The notes: generated from the letters alone by a model not told the origin. Shown: positions 8,393 through 17,535, counted from the stretch's first letter. The stretch is 64,000 bases of DNA from Mycobacterium sp. 1164985.4 (GCF_001668575.1 NZ_LZMD01000014.1:1-64000), one strand, 5' to 3'. Program-made: numbers and translations.

Positions 8393-8464
8393 ACGTCTTA
8401 TCGATGTCTGTATGACCATTAGCGGATGGGCAGGAGCACACTGGCGGAAGCAGAAAGGTTTTCA

Positions 8465-8493
8465 TTGACGCTCGGAGATTGTGGTCATACGCT
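8465..8493 (+). promoter_or_regulatory. SigA-type promoter of the P450 gene
   Basis: TTGACG (8465-8470), 17 bp, TACGCT (8488-8493), predicting transcription from about 8500. This lies downstream of the ATG at 8426, so the P450 must start at ATG 8532 with its AAGGTGAG ribosome site. TGGTCATAC (8482-8490), overlapping the -10, has an inverted 9-bp partner GTATGACCA at 8410-8418, a possible operator pair for the TetR encoded at 9771. Confidence 0.6.
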
Positions 8494-8531
8494 TTGCCGA
8501 AAAGTGTCCGATGCTCCCGAAGGTGAGTCCT

Positions 8532-9784
8532 ATGGTCGTGACCAGCACCGCGCCCAATGTCTTCGAGCTGATCTCCCCACCTTTACCTACGACCTCAGCG
8601 CCGCCCCGCACGACATCCTCGAGGACGTCCGAACGGCCCAAGCTCGCGCGCCCATCGCGATCGGCCCTCTCGGCCCGGAGGTCCTGTCATACGAGCTGGC
8701 GAGAGGAATGTTGCGCGACGATCGGTTCCGTTTACCCCCCGGTATCACTTTGGCGTCTCAGGGCATCACGTCGGGGCCGTTGTTCGAGAAGATGGCGAAC
8801 AGCCTCCTGGGCTTGGAGCGTGAACCCCATGTGCGTTTACGCAAGCTCGTGTCCAAGGCGTTCACCCCTCGTGCAACGGCAGGTCTTCAGGACACGATCC
8901 GTGAGGTGGTCAACGGATTGATCGATCGGGTGGTGGACGCCGGCCACTGCGACGTCGTCACCGACATCGCCCGTCCCTACCCCACCCCGATCATCTGCGC
9001 ACTCATCGGTGCGCCGCGCGAGGATTGGCACCTGTTCGCAGATTGGACCGAAGAGGTCTTCAAGGCCATCAGCTTCCAACCGGACGTCAACTTCGACGAG
9101 TCCGCGATCATGCAGGCGTGGGGTGAACTCGACGCCTACGTCGACGACATGGTCGCCGCTCGCCGAGGCAACCTGACAGATGACCTGCTATCCGAACTGA
9201 TTCGCACCGAGACCGACGGCGACCGGCTGAATCTCGACGAACTGCGCATGCTGGTGGCGGGCTTCCTGATGGCCGGAACCGACACGACGCGCAATCAACT
9301 CGCGGCGTCGGTGCAGGTGCTCTGTGAGCACCCCGATCAATGGATGAAGCTGCGCGAGCAACCCGAACTGGGGATGCAGGCTGTCGAGGAGAGCATGCGC
9401 CACTCGCCGGCAGTCAGTATCGCGCCGCGCGCCGCCACCGACGATGTCGAATTCGGCGGTTACCTGTTCCCTGCCGGAATATTCATCCTCGTGAACACCT
9501 TTGCGGCGAACCGCGATCCGGCGATCTATCACGACGCTGAGCGCTTCGACATCACGCGCAAGGATGTTCCCCCGATTCTGACCTTCGGAGGCGGTGCCCA
9601 CTACTGTCTGGGAGCTAACCTCGCACGCCGCGAGTTGGCGGAGGCTCTTGTCGTTCTCACCCGGCGCCTCGATGCCCCTCGTCGCGTCGGTCCGGCGCCA
9701 TGGAAGCCCCTCCTGGGGATGACCGGTCCCACAACACTTCCAATCGCATTCGCCAGTAACGATCCTGCGGGTGCCCATGCGTAG
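8532..9784 (+). CDS. Cytochrome P450 with a frameshift near the N terminus
   Basis: The body is a complete bacterial P450: I-helix AGTDTTRN, ExxR in EESMR, and the haem loop FGGGAHYCLG with its Cys. The natural start is ATG 8532 (MVVTSTAPNVFELIS), but after 8570-8578 the rest continues in another frame (DLPTFTYDLSAAP). The sequence CTGATCTCCCC is what would remain if one copy of a 10-bp repeat, GATCTCCCCN, had been lost. A longer in-frame reading from 8426 exists, but it would start upstream of the promoter and has a non-P450 N terminus. It overlaps the TetR gene at its 3' end and probably shares an mRNA with it. The substrate is unknown. Confidence 0.78.
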
Positions 9785-10421
9785 TCGGGGCTGGGCGGGT
9801 TCGGCACCCGCCACGGACGAGGAGGCCATAGACCGAATCCTCGATGCGGTGGACGATGTCGTCGCCGAACACGGACCAGCGATACGCCTCGCCGACGTCG
9901 CCCGCAGGCTCGGCGTCACGCGGCAGACGGTGTACCGCTACTTTCCCAACGCCGACGCTTTGCTGATTGCCAGCGCGATGCGGACCGTGGACGGATTCAT
10001 CGACCAGGTCGTCGGTCACGTCAGCGGCGTCAACGACCCGGTCACTGCACTCGTCGAATGCGTTTCGTTCTCGGTCGAGAACCTTATAGGTGATCCTCAG
10101 CTAGAGAACATCCTGGCCCGAGGGCAGGGGGGTGAAGAGGCCATCTCCTTGACCTCCGACACGGCGAAGGCATTCTGCAAATCGTTCCTCAACCGTCTCG
10201 ATGTCGATTGGCCGCTGCACGGTTTCGAGAGCGCCGCCCTCGAAGATCTGGCCGAAATGGTCCTGCGCACAGTGCAATCTATGCTGACAGATCCCGGGAA
10301 ACCGATGCGCGATGGTGTCGCACTACGCCGCTTTGTTGCGCGATGGCTCGGGCCGGCGATCCTCTACCCACGGATGACATCACTGATGATCCACGACGGT
10401 CATACCGCAGGTGCTCATTGA
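9771..10421 (+). CDS. TetR family regulator, coupled to the P450 gene
   Basis: 216 residues from GTG 9771, or 214 from ATG 9777. The helix-turn-helix is clear (IRLADVARRLGVTRQTVYRY), with a larger C-terminal effector domain. The start overlaps the P450 stop by 14 bp, so the two are translationally coupled and the regulator probably controls its own operon. The paired GTATGACCA/TGGTCATAC sites around the P450 promoter are plausible operators. It is convergent with a small relic at 10415. Confidence 0.85.
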   Translation: MPMRSRGWAGSAPATDEEAIDRILDAVDDVVAEHGPAIRLADVARRLGVTRQTVYRYFPNADALLIASAMRTVDGFIDQVVGHVSGVNDPVTALVECVSFSVENLIGDPQLENILARGQGGEEAISLTSDTAKAFCKSFLNRLDVDWPLHGFESAALEDLAEMVLRTVQSMLTDPGKPMRDGVALRRFVARWLGPAILYPRMTSLMIHDGHTAGAH

Positions 10422-10513
10422 GCAGCTAACACCGCTGCGAAGCTCTCCCGCAGGTCTCTGACGAAATTCTCGGGTGTTTCGAGCGACGGGAAATGCTGGG
10501 TCCATTTCGCCAT
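10415..10513 (-). pseudogene. C-terminal relic of an alpha/beta hydrolase
   Basis: Thirty-two residues from an ATG at 10513. The stretch HFPSLETPENFVRDLRESF resembles the segment that carries the catalytic His at the C terminus of epoxide-hydrolase-like alpha/beta hydrolases. Nothing upstream encodes the rest of the fold. It overlaps the convergent TetR gene by 7 bp. It is a fragment, and the family call is tentative. Confidence 0.4.
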
Positions 10514-10657
10514 GTCAACCCCTTCGTGGGTCCTGCTGATGCCCTCCGGGCGATTTCCGCAGCATATTCGGCCCCGATGGCCATGGCTCGGCTTTGAGAC
10601 GTGCACACCGCGAACCTATAGGCCATGCGAGGTGTGCTCGCGAGTACGTTCGCGAGC

Positions 10658-11521
10658 ATGGAGGACAACGGACCCAGCCGGACAGCCCTTGTTACCGCTT
10701 ATGGTCGCGCCTACCACCAGATCGCCGACAAACCAACGATTCTCACCGACCCGCTGGCAGCTCCCCTGCTCGGTACCACCTCCGACGAGCTAACCGCATT
10801 GGGCTCCCCCACGGCCGATCGCCTCGGTGCAGTGGTCGGCGACCTAGGCCGCCGGCTCTTCTTCGCCGCCCGCGCCCGATTCGCCGAGGACTCGATCGCT
10901 AGGGCCGTGGCCACCGGCACTCGTCAAGTGGTCATCCTCGGCGCCGGACTCGACACCTTCGCCTACCGAAACCCCGATCCCGACGTGCGAGTCTTCGAGG
11001 TCGACCATCCGGCGACTCAGGCCTGGAAACGGGACCGCCTCCTCGCCGCCGGGATCGACTGCCCGGCGACGCTGACCTTCGTACCGGTGGACTTCGAAAC
11101 GGATGACCTCGCAAAGAAACTGGAGGCGACCGCGTTCGTGCGTACCGCGCCCGCGGTCTTCCTGTGGATGGGCGTCATCTTCTACCTGACACCCGACGCC
11201 GCCCGGGCAACCCTCGAATACATCGCGGGGCAGCCGTCTCGCGCTGAGGTGGTCTTCGACTATCTGCAGTCGGCGACCACCGACGAGGAGCGCGCGCACC
11301 TGCAAGCCCGTTCCGATCGGCTCGCATCCTCGGGTGAACCCTTCGTCAGCTACTTCACGCCTGATGGCGTCGCGCGGGAGCTGCGCGGCCTCGGCTTCAC
11401 CGAGATCGATGACCGCGCCGCCAAGGATGTGATCGCTCTGTACCTCGACGAACCTCCCCAGTTTGGGGTGGAAGAGACCCGCACTCTGCAAGCCAGTCGG
11501 ATCCTGTATGCGCGACGCTGA
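10658..11521 (+). CDS. SAM-dependent methyltransferase, TIGR00027/LCM-like family
   Basis: 287 residues of the large mycobacterial methyltransferase family related to leucine carboxyl methyltransferase (PF04072). Motif I is visible as VVILGAGLDTFAYR, preceded by ARTR-type helix residues and followed by FEVDHPATQ, and the typical FLWMGVIFYL strand occurs later. The start MEDNGPSRTAL at 10658 is preferred because TACGTT (10645-10650) is seven bases upstream. An in-frame ATG at 10625 would place the promoter inside the gene. The substrate is unknown; members are often duplicated in mycobacteria. Confidence 0.85.
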   Translation: MEDNGPSRTALVTAYGRAYHQIADKPTILTDPLAAPLLGTTSDELTALGSPTADRLGAVVGDLGRRLFFAARARFAEDSIARAVATGTRQVVILGAGLDTFAYRNPDPDVRVFEVDHPATQAWKRDRLLAAGIDCPATLTFVPVDFETDDLAKKLEATAFVRTAPAVFLWMGVIFYLTPDAARATLEYIAGQPSRAEVVFDYLQSATTDEERAHLQARSDRLASSGEPFVSYFTPDGVARELRGLGFTEIDDRAAKDVIALYLDEPPQFGVEETRTLQASRILYARR

Positions 11522-11548
11522 GACTCGAAACTTCAGTAGTCTGAACCC

Positions 11549-12229
11549 ATGTCTCGCCGCGCACAACGTAAACCGACTGCGCAGCTCTTCGCCGGCACCG
11601 CTGCGGGCCCGGCGTTCGTCACCGCCTACACCGTCATCGGCGCGACGCGGCACGGCTACGACTGGAGGTGCTACCCGGTCAGTTCTCTGGCGGTCGGGCG
11701 CCACGGTTGGCGGCAGCGCGCCAACTTCGTCTCGGCCGGCGCTCTCTACCTGTGCGCTGCCGAGGGCCTCTGGCGGTCCGATCGCCACCGCGTCGGACCG
11801 CGCGCGGTTCCGGCTATCGTCGCGGCGGTCGGGGTCGGCTTGGTCGGCTCGGGCCTGTTCGTCACCGACTACGTCGGAAACCTTCTGAATGACGACGGAA
11901 CTGCCACCGACAACCCCCCGTTTGCCGCAGGCGTGCGCCCACGCACCCCTGCGGGGCGATTGCACGATCTCTTCGGGATTCCGGTCTTCGTGGGCATACC
12001 CGTCGCCGCTCTGGCGAGCGCCGCCCCTGCGGCGTGGAGCGGGAACCACCGCTGGGCGTGCTACTCCGCGGCGTCGAGCGCAGCGATGACTGGCAGCCTT
12101 ATTCTCTTTGGCGCCGCGATCGGTGGTCGATGGGGGCTAGGCGGCAAGAGCGGTGTCCTGCAACGTGTCTCGATCGCGACCGGACTCGGCTGGCTGAGCT
12201 CATTGTCATTGCGCGCTCTGTCCGGGTGA
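11549..12229 (+). CDS. DUF998 family integral membrane protein
   Basis: 226 residues with about six hydrophobic segments and the DUF998 signature HDLFGIPVFVGIP. Members are predicted inner-membrane proteins of unknown function. A leaderless start is well supported: TAGTCT (11537-11542), six bases, ATG 11549. The gene has its own promoter despite lying only 27 bp after the methyltransferase. Confidence 0.8.
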   Translation: MSRRAQRKPTAQLFAGTAAGPAFVTAYTVIGATRHGYDWRCYPVSSLAVGRHGWRQRANFVSAGALYLCAAEGLWRSDRHRVGPRAVPAIVAAVGVGLVGSGLFVTDYVGNLLNDDGTATDNPPFAAGVRPRTPAGRLHDLFGIPVFVGIPVAALASAAPAAWSGNHRWACYSAASSAAMTGSLILFGAAIGGRWGLGGKSGVLQRVSIATGLGWLSSLSLRALSG

Positions 12230-12324
12230 CAAAGCGGACGAGGAAATCAGCCGACTGCTTCACCAGGTGACGTAGAGTCCGGGACACGCCACCCACGCGG
12301 TGGAGCCGTGGAGAGGAGGCGCTC

Positions 12325-14013
12325 GTGCCGACGCTCCACGCGGTCAATGTCGGGTTGCCGAAGGACGTGCCGTGGCGCGGACGCACGGTGCACACCGGGA
12401 TCTTCAAGACGACGGTCTCTGGACCGGTCGTTGCCAGGCGCCTCAATCTCGACGGCGACGGCCAAGGCGACCTTCACGGCCACGGAGGTGAGAACCGGGC
12501 CGTCCTGGTCTATCAACTCGAGGCCTATGACCACTGGAAGACTTACCTCGGGCGTGACGATCTGCGGGCTGGAGCATTCGGGGAGAACTTCACAGTCAAT
12601 GGATTGCCCGACGACGAGGTGTGCATCGGTGACCGGTACCGCATCGGGGAAGCGCTGTTCGAGGTGACGCAACCGCGGGTCACCTGTTTCCGTGTCGGGA
12701 TGCGTCTCGATGAGCCAAATCTTCCCCAGCTCATGGTTTCTCACGGCCGACCCGGGTTCTACCTCCGGGTGCTTCGCGAGGGACGGGTACAAGCGGGCGA
12801 CGACATCGTCCTGACCGAGCGAGGGCGGCACCAACTGACGGTCGCCGAGGTCGACGCGCTTCTCTACCTTCCCGACCGTGATCCGGACCGTCTGCGTCTG
12901 GCGTTGGATGTCGCCGCTCTGAGCCCGGGCTGGAAGGAGTCCTTCCGCGACCTCCTAAACCCGCCCGCCGAGCCGACGGGCTCTCCGTCCTGGGACGGAT
13001 TCATGCCGCTTCGTGTCGTTGACATCCATCACGAAACGCCCGCTGTGATGTCGATCCAACTCGGCGCGGACAAGCCGCTGCCCGTTGCGAAGGCCGGTGA
13101 TCATCTCGTGGTCCGGGCCACCGGGGCCGGTGACCCGCCGCCGCTGCGGAGCTACTCACTGTCCGGCGATTCGACCGCGGGCACCTATCGGATCAGCGTG
13201 AAGCGTGAGCCCGACGGCGTGGTAAGCGGGTGGCTGCATGAGCGGATCGACCCCGGTGCGACCATCGAGGCCGCCGCGCCGCGCGGTGATTTTCACCTCT
13301 CCCCCGAGGCGCGCCCGATACTGCTAATGTCGGCGGGGATCGGTGTCACACCTCTGCTCGCCATGCTCTACGAACTTGCTGCACAGCAGTTTTCACAACG
13401 GGTTGTCTGGGTCCACAGCACCAGGGACATGGAGTCCCACGCCTTCATCGAGGAGGCCGACGGACTCCTGCGGCAGTTGCCGTGTGCTGAGCAGTACGTC
13501 CATTACACCAGCGGAAGGCCGGGCCGCCGGTTAGATCGTGACTTCCTCGCCGCATTGGACCTGCCGCAGGACGCTGACGTCTACCTCTGCGGACCAACGG
13601 GTTTCATGGCAGCGATGCGTGAGGCCTTGACCAGCCTCGGGTTCGAGCCGACTCGGATTCGAGCCGAAACGTTCGGCACGCTCCCACCGATCAACCCCGG
13701 GTTGAAAGCCGTCGGTCCTCAGGTACCCCCACATCCACCCGAGATGCAGTCTGCGGACGGATCACGAGTCACGTTTTCACGAGTCGGTCTGACGGTTCGC
13801 TGGAGCGAGTCTTATCAGACCTTGTTGGAGTTGGCCGGGGCCTGTGATGTGCCGACGCGGTACTCGTGCCGCAGCGGTGTCTGTCATGTGTGCGTCACGG
13901 GACTCGTCGCCGGGAGCGTGGCGTACTCGAGGCAGCCTCTGGAGCTACCAGGCCGGGATTCGACGCTGATCTGTTGTGCGGCACCGCTAACCGATGTCGT
14001 GCTCGACCTATGA
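12325..14013 (+). CDS. MOSC domain fused to ferredoxin-type oxidoreductase (YiiM-FNR-2Fe2S)
   Basis: 562 residues in three parts. Residues 1-~160 are a MOSC domain with the sulphur-carrier/Moco-contact Cys121 (QPRVTCFR), followed by the short helical YiiM-type domain (~165-215). Residues ~225-460 are an FNR module: FAD motif RSYSLSG, NAD(P)-binding GIGVTPLLAML and CGPTGFM. Residues ~480-562 are a plant-type 2Fe-2S ferredoxin (CRSGVCHVC plus a later Cys). This implies an NAD(P)H-fed reductase joined to a Moco/thiol-reactive domain, related to N-hydroxylated-base detoxifying systems. The GTG at 12325 has a strong GAGGAGG site; a TAGAGT -10 lies at 12273-12278. Confidence 0.88.
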   Translation: MPTLHAVNVGLPKDVPWRGRTVHTGIFKTTVSGPVVARRLNLDGDGQGDLHGHGGENRAVLVYQLEAYDHWKTYLGRDDLRAGAFGENFTVNGLPDDEVCIGDRYRIGEALFEVTQPRVTCFRVGMRLDEPNLPQLMVSHGRPGFYLRVLREGRVQAGDDIVLTERGRHQLTVAEVDALLYLPDRDPDRLRLALDVAALSPGWKESFRDLLNPPAEPTGSPSWDGFMPLRVVDIHHETPAVMSIQLGADKPLPVAKAGDHLVVRATGAGDPPPLRSYSLSGDSTAGTYRISVKREPDGVVSGWLHERIDPGATIEAAAPRGDFHLSPEARPILLMSAGIGVTPLLAMLYELAAQQFSQRVVWVHSTRDMESHAFIEEADGLLRQLPCAEQYVHYTSGRPGRRLDRDFLAALDLPQDADVYLCGPTGFMAAMREALTSLGFEPTRIRAETFGTLPPINPGLKAVGPQVPPHPPEMQSADGSRVTFSRVGLTVRWSESYQTLLELAGACDVPTRYSCRSGVCHVCVTGLVAGSVAYSRQPLELPGRDSTLICCAAPLTDVVLDL

Positions 14014-14102
14014 GCTGCGGATCAGCCGGGCTGGGTTGGATTCAGCGACAGACGCGTCAATAAATGCCCAGAAAACTCACAGCCGTCTGCTAGCTTCGCG
14101 AA

Positions 14103-14906
14103 GTGCTACTTCGCCAGCGAAGCGAGCGAGGCCGGATGGCTTTCGCCGCGACCGTGATTGTCAGCCTGACCGCCCTCGGCGGGTCTGCCTGCGGTGGTTC
14201 GACCGAGCCCGCGGACCGCGCGGCGGCGAAAGCCGACGAGTCAACGACGGCCCCGCGGGCCGAGGCGGCGGAGAACAAGCCGAAAGACGAGCAGCAGGAT
14301 CCCCAACCCCAGTTCACCGGTGGCGTCTACGGAGATCCGGCGGCCGCCATCGACTACTGGGAAGAGCAGACCGAAAGCGATTGCGGGCTGATGGCCACCC
14401 GCATGGTGATTGGCGAGATCAACGGGTCGGCACCCACCGAGCGTGAGATCATCGACCTCGCGGCGAAAACGCCTAGCGACTGCGATCCAGGTCAGCCGGT
14501 ATACGACGAGAGCGTCGACCCCAGTGACGGCGGTGTCGGCCATGGCACTTGCACAACCGATCTTCTGCTTCTGCTCAAGCACTACGGGATCGAAGCCGAC
14601 TACACCAACGACGAAACCGCCTCCAAGGGTGGGCTCGCGACGGGGATGGACGCCTTGGCGGGATATCTGGGTGACGACCGGCAGGCGATCGTGTGCGTGA
14701 ACTCCAACACCATCTGGGAGACCGATGGTGACAAGACGGGATGCGGTCACTTGGTCACGGTCGCCGCGATCGACTACGACAACGACGTCGTCTATCTCGG
14801 CGACAGCGGCGGCGACGATACGAAGGGCGAGCACGTCACGACCGATGTGTTCGAATCCGCGTGGGCCGCAGGCGATCACGAGCTAGTGGTCACCGCACCC
14901 CGTTGA
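14103..14906 (+). CDS. Lipoprotein with peptidase C39-like (papain-fold) domain
   Basis: 267 residues. The N-terminal signal has a hydrophobic run and a lipobox ending GSAC, then a charged Ala/Pro linker to ~70. The C-terminal domain has a Gln/Cys pair (EEQTESDCGLMATRM), a His in GCGHLVTVAAID and an Asp in YLGDSGG. This is the order of a C39-like cysteine peptidase, found in mycobacterial C39-family lipoproteins. It is probably exported and membrane-anchored. The GTG at 14103 follows TAGCTT (14091-14096) by six bases, so the start is leaderless. The substrate is unknown. Confidence 0.75.
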   Translation: MLLRQRSERGRMAFAATVIVSLTALGGSACGGSTEPADRAAAKADESTTAPRAEAAENKPKDEQQDPQPQFTGGVYGDPAAAIDYWEEQTESDCGLMATRMVIGEINGSAPTEREIIDLAAKTPSDCDPGQPVYDESVDPSDGGVGHGTCTTDLLLLLKHYGIEADYTNDETASKGGLATGMDALAGYLGDDRQAIVCVNSNTIWETDGDKTGCGHLVTVAAIDYDNDVVYLGDSGGDDTKGEHVTTDVFESAWAAGDHELVVTAPR

Positions 14907-14927
14907 CGTCGACAGTGGCGCAACCGC

Positions 14928-15172
14928 TCAGGGAGTGCTGGGGCATACCGCCCCTGCCACGCCGGCCGCCACGACCATGGCGATGCCCGGCAAGCTCACC
15001 GCCGGCAAGGTGATCAGCAGGGCACCAAGCACACCGGATGAAACCCCGAGCAGTGCAGGCCCCTGAAGGATCGGGATCCCCCCGCTGTGGGAATGACGAC
15101 AAGGGTGCCGAGCGCCGCCGCGACGATGACGATCAGCACGGTGTGGTGCGTGTGCCCGGGCAGTCGAATCAT
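14928..15172 (-). pseudogene. Small three-helix membrane protein, frameshifted in a C-run
   Basis: From ATG 15172 the minus strand reads a hydrophobic N terminus (HTHHTVLIVIVAAALGTLVV) and then hits a run of six C (15078-15083, G in sense). One extra G would join it to a second frame carrying two more hydrophobic segments and ending at 14928, giving ~81 residues. As written, the first frame runs into unrelated sequence. It is either a real homopolymer frameshift or a sequencing error. No family is recognised. Confidence 0.5.
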
Positions 15173-15279
15173 CGTAGGCGGGGGCACAAGACGCCTCGAC
15201 CATGCGCTGGATGAATCGCGTTGCCATCGTGCGTTCCACGACACAGCCAGGTAATTGCGACTTCACAAGGAGAACAGCC

Positions 15280-16195
15280 ATGAGCGTCGACAGCATCTCG
15301 GGTCTGGGCACGACCGGACTCGACGAGTTGGTTCCGTCGCGTTATGCCGTACAGATCGGCGACATCGAGGTGCTGGTTATCAGCGACGGCGTCCTGCCGA
15401 TCACGGCGCGGACGATGGCGACGAACGCCGACCCGGCCGAGTTCGGCAGCTGGCTCGACGATCGGTTCCTGCCCAGAGACGTACTCGACTGGCCGCTAAA
15501 CGTGGTCGTGGTGCGCAGTGGCGATCGCACCGTCCTCGTCGACGCCGGACTCGGTGTGGAGTATCCCGACTTCCCACGGGCCGGGCAGACGGTTCACCGA
15601 CTCGAAGCGGCCGGCATCGATCCATCGGCGGTGACCGACGTGGTACTCACCCATCTGCACATGGACCACGTCGGTGGTTTGCTCACGAAGGGGCTCAAGG
15701 AACGGCTGCGTTCGGATCTACAGGTCCATGTCGCCGCCGCCGAGGCGAACTTCTGGGAATCGCCGGATTTCTCTCATACCGACATGCCCGCGCCGGTGCC
15801 CGACGCATTGCGGTCGATCGCGACACGGTTCCTCGACGAATACCGCGGGCAGATGCGGACCTTCGAAACGGAGTATGAACTGGCGCCGGGAGTGCTCGTC
15901 TCCCGAACCGGGGGGCACACCCCGGGCCACGCGATCGTTCGCCTCGCGTCGGGGGACGATCGGCTGACCTTCGCCGGTGACGGCCGTGTTCGCCCCCGGC
16001 TTCGATAATCCAGAGTGGCACAACGGGTTCGAACACGATCCGAAGGAGTCGGCTCGCGTCCGCATCGAGCTGCTGCGCGAGCTGGCGGCAACCGGTGAGG
16101 CGCTGGTCGCCACCCACCTGCCGTTCCCGTCGGTCTGCCGGGTCGCGACCGCCGGCGACGTCTTCCGGTGCGTGCCCGCGGCGTGGGATTACTGA
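15280..16195 (+). pseudogene. MBL-fold hydrolase with a one-base frameshift near the C terminus
   Basis: The N-terminal ~230 residues are a typical quorum-quenching/Vmh-like MBL hydrolase: zinc motif HLHMDH, then TGGHTPGHAIV. At ~15980 the expected GDAVFAPGFD is broken by one extra G in GACGGCCGTG (15980-15989). The remaining ~70 residues (VFAPGFDNPEWHNGF, ATHLPFPS with the last ligand His) continue in the next frame to 16195. With the extra base the product lacks the last part of the metal site. AAGGAG upstream of ATG 15280 fixes the start. It overlaps the convergent monooxygenase gene by 7 bp. Confidence 0.72.
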
Positions 16196-17535
16196 CGGCC
16201 GGTTCGGGTCCGGCCCGCGTGGGCGATCACGCGCGCAACTTGCCCGGGGCGCATCAGGCTCGTTCCGGGGCCGACGCCTTGCAGCATCCGGAGGAAGGTT
16301 TCGGAGAGCGCGACGTCCTCCGACGCGGCGGCCACGTAGGCGGTGACGTAATCGTTGAGCGCCCGCTGCGGCCACGCTTTCCATCCGCTCGTCGGGAGAA
16401 AGGTGAAGTCGTTGAGCCGGTTGGCCCACCACATGGGCGCCAACCGCCGCGCGACGTCACGGAAGTAGACCCGGCTCACCGGTGCACCGTGGGCGGTCAG
16501 CGTGTCTTTGAGGCTCATGGCCTGTAGCAACGCTGACGTCATACCCTGCCCGTACATCGGATTGAAACTGCACACCGCGTCACCGATCACCAACAGTCCG
16601 TGGGGAAATGAGGACAGCTTGTCGTAGCGGCGCCACACGCTGGTCGGGAACTGGCGGTGATGCGTCTCCCCCACCGGTTCTGCGGCCGCGAGTGCGGTGC
16701 TGACCTCCGGCGGGACACATGCCGCCACTGCCGCCAGCATTTCGGGCAACCGGGTCGGCAGCTGGTGTCCGGCCACGCCGATCAGCGTCACGACCATTGT
16801 GTCGTTCTCGTGGGCGAGCATCCCGACGCCTGTCGGTCGTTCCTTCGTCGGGCTGGCGAAGATCACCCTGTCGCCCAGGGCGTCCGGCGCCAGGCGGAAC
16901 AGCTGGCTGGTATAGGTCAATTGCACCCGATACGACTGCTCGACCGGACGCGTAAAGCCATGCGCTGCAAGGAACGCCGGTGTACGTGCCGAACGACCGG
17001 TTGCGTCGACCACGAGATCGGCGGACAGCGTCGTTTGATGGGCGCCGGTGCGGTCGACGATACGAACACCGGTCACCGTGCGGTCGTTCAACACGGGTCC
17101 GACGACGTCGTGGCCGTCGAGGACCTTGACATTCGGCAGCGCACAAACCCGTTCGCGCACAACGGATTCCAGCAACGGACGGCTCGCAGGCTGAACCGGC
17201 ATGTCATCGGGCTTGGCAAGCGCCCCCGTCCGACACAACGCATGCCCGCGAACCTCGACGTACACCCCCGACAGGTCGCGGTTGTCGAAGATCGGCGCGC
17301 CGGCGTCCTGCAGCTCCTTCGTCGCTCCGGGAAACAGCTCCTCGAGAATCTTCAAGCCCAGGCTCATCAGCATGTGCACGTGGTGTCCCTGCGGCACCCC
17401 GGCTCGCTGCGACACATCCTCGGGCAGTCTGTCCCGTTCGACCAGCGTGACCGAGTCATAGGCATCCGACAGCACTTTCGCGGCGAGCAGACCACCCATA
17501 CTCGCGCCGCACACCACGGCTTCTCGCGTCGTCAT
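16189..17535 (-). CDS. FAD-dependent monooxygenase/epoxidase-like flavoprotein
   Basis: 448 residues. The N-terminal motif VVCGASMGG is a PHBH-type FAD motif (GxSxGG variant), and GDAVCSFNPMYGQGM is the second FAD signature (~residue 310). The middle holds DLVVDATGRSAR. The protein belongs to the aromatic-ring hydroxylase/squalene-epoxidase-like superfamily; the substrate is unknown. The start at 17535 has an AGAGGGG site and begins just before the Rossmann strand. It is divergent from the FKBP lipoprotein gene at 17667. Confidence 0.8.
   Translation of the reverse strand: MTTREAVVCGASMGGLLAAKVLSDAYDSVTLVERDRLPEDVSQRAGVPQGHHVHMLMSLGLKILEELFPGATKELQDAGAPIFDNRDLSGVYVEVRGHALCRTGALAKPDDMPVQPASRPLLESVVRERVCALPNVKVLDGHDVVGPVLNDRTVTGVRIVDRTGAHQTTLSADLVVDATGRSARTPAFLAAHGFTRPVEQSYRVQLTYTSQLFRLAPDALGDRVIFASPTKERPTGVGMLAHENDTMVVTLIGVAGHQLPTRLPEMLAAVAACVPPEVSTALAAAEPVGETHHRQFPTSVWRRYDKLSSFPHGLLVIGDAVCSFNPMYGQGMTSALLQAMSLKDTLTAHGAPVSRVYFRDVARRLAPMWWANRLNDFTFLPTSGWKAWPQRALNDYVTAYVAAASEDVALSETFLRMLQGVGPGTSLMRPGQVARVIAHAGRTRTGRQ

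Noticed and set aside
8426..8531. ATG 8426 as the P450 start
   Set aside because: It lies upstream of the best promoter, and the 36 residues it adds resemble no P450 N terminus, whereas the frame from 8532 does.
16020..16050. GGTTCGAA-like T-loop suggesting a tRNA
   Set aside because: It lies in coding sequence of the MBL gene and no acceptor or anticodon stem surrounds it. No tRNA, rRNA or CRISPR array was seen anywhere in the window.
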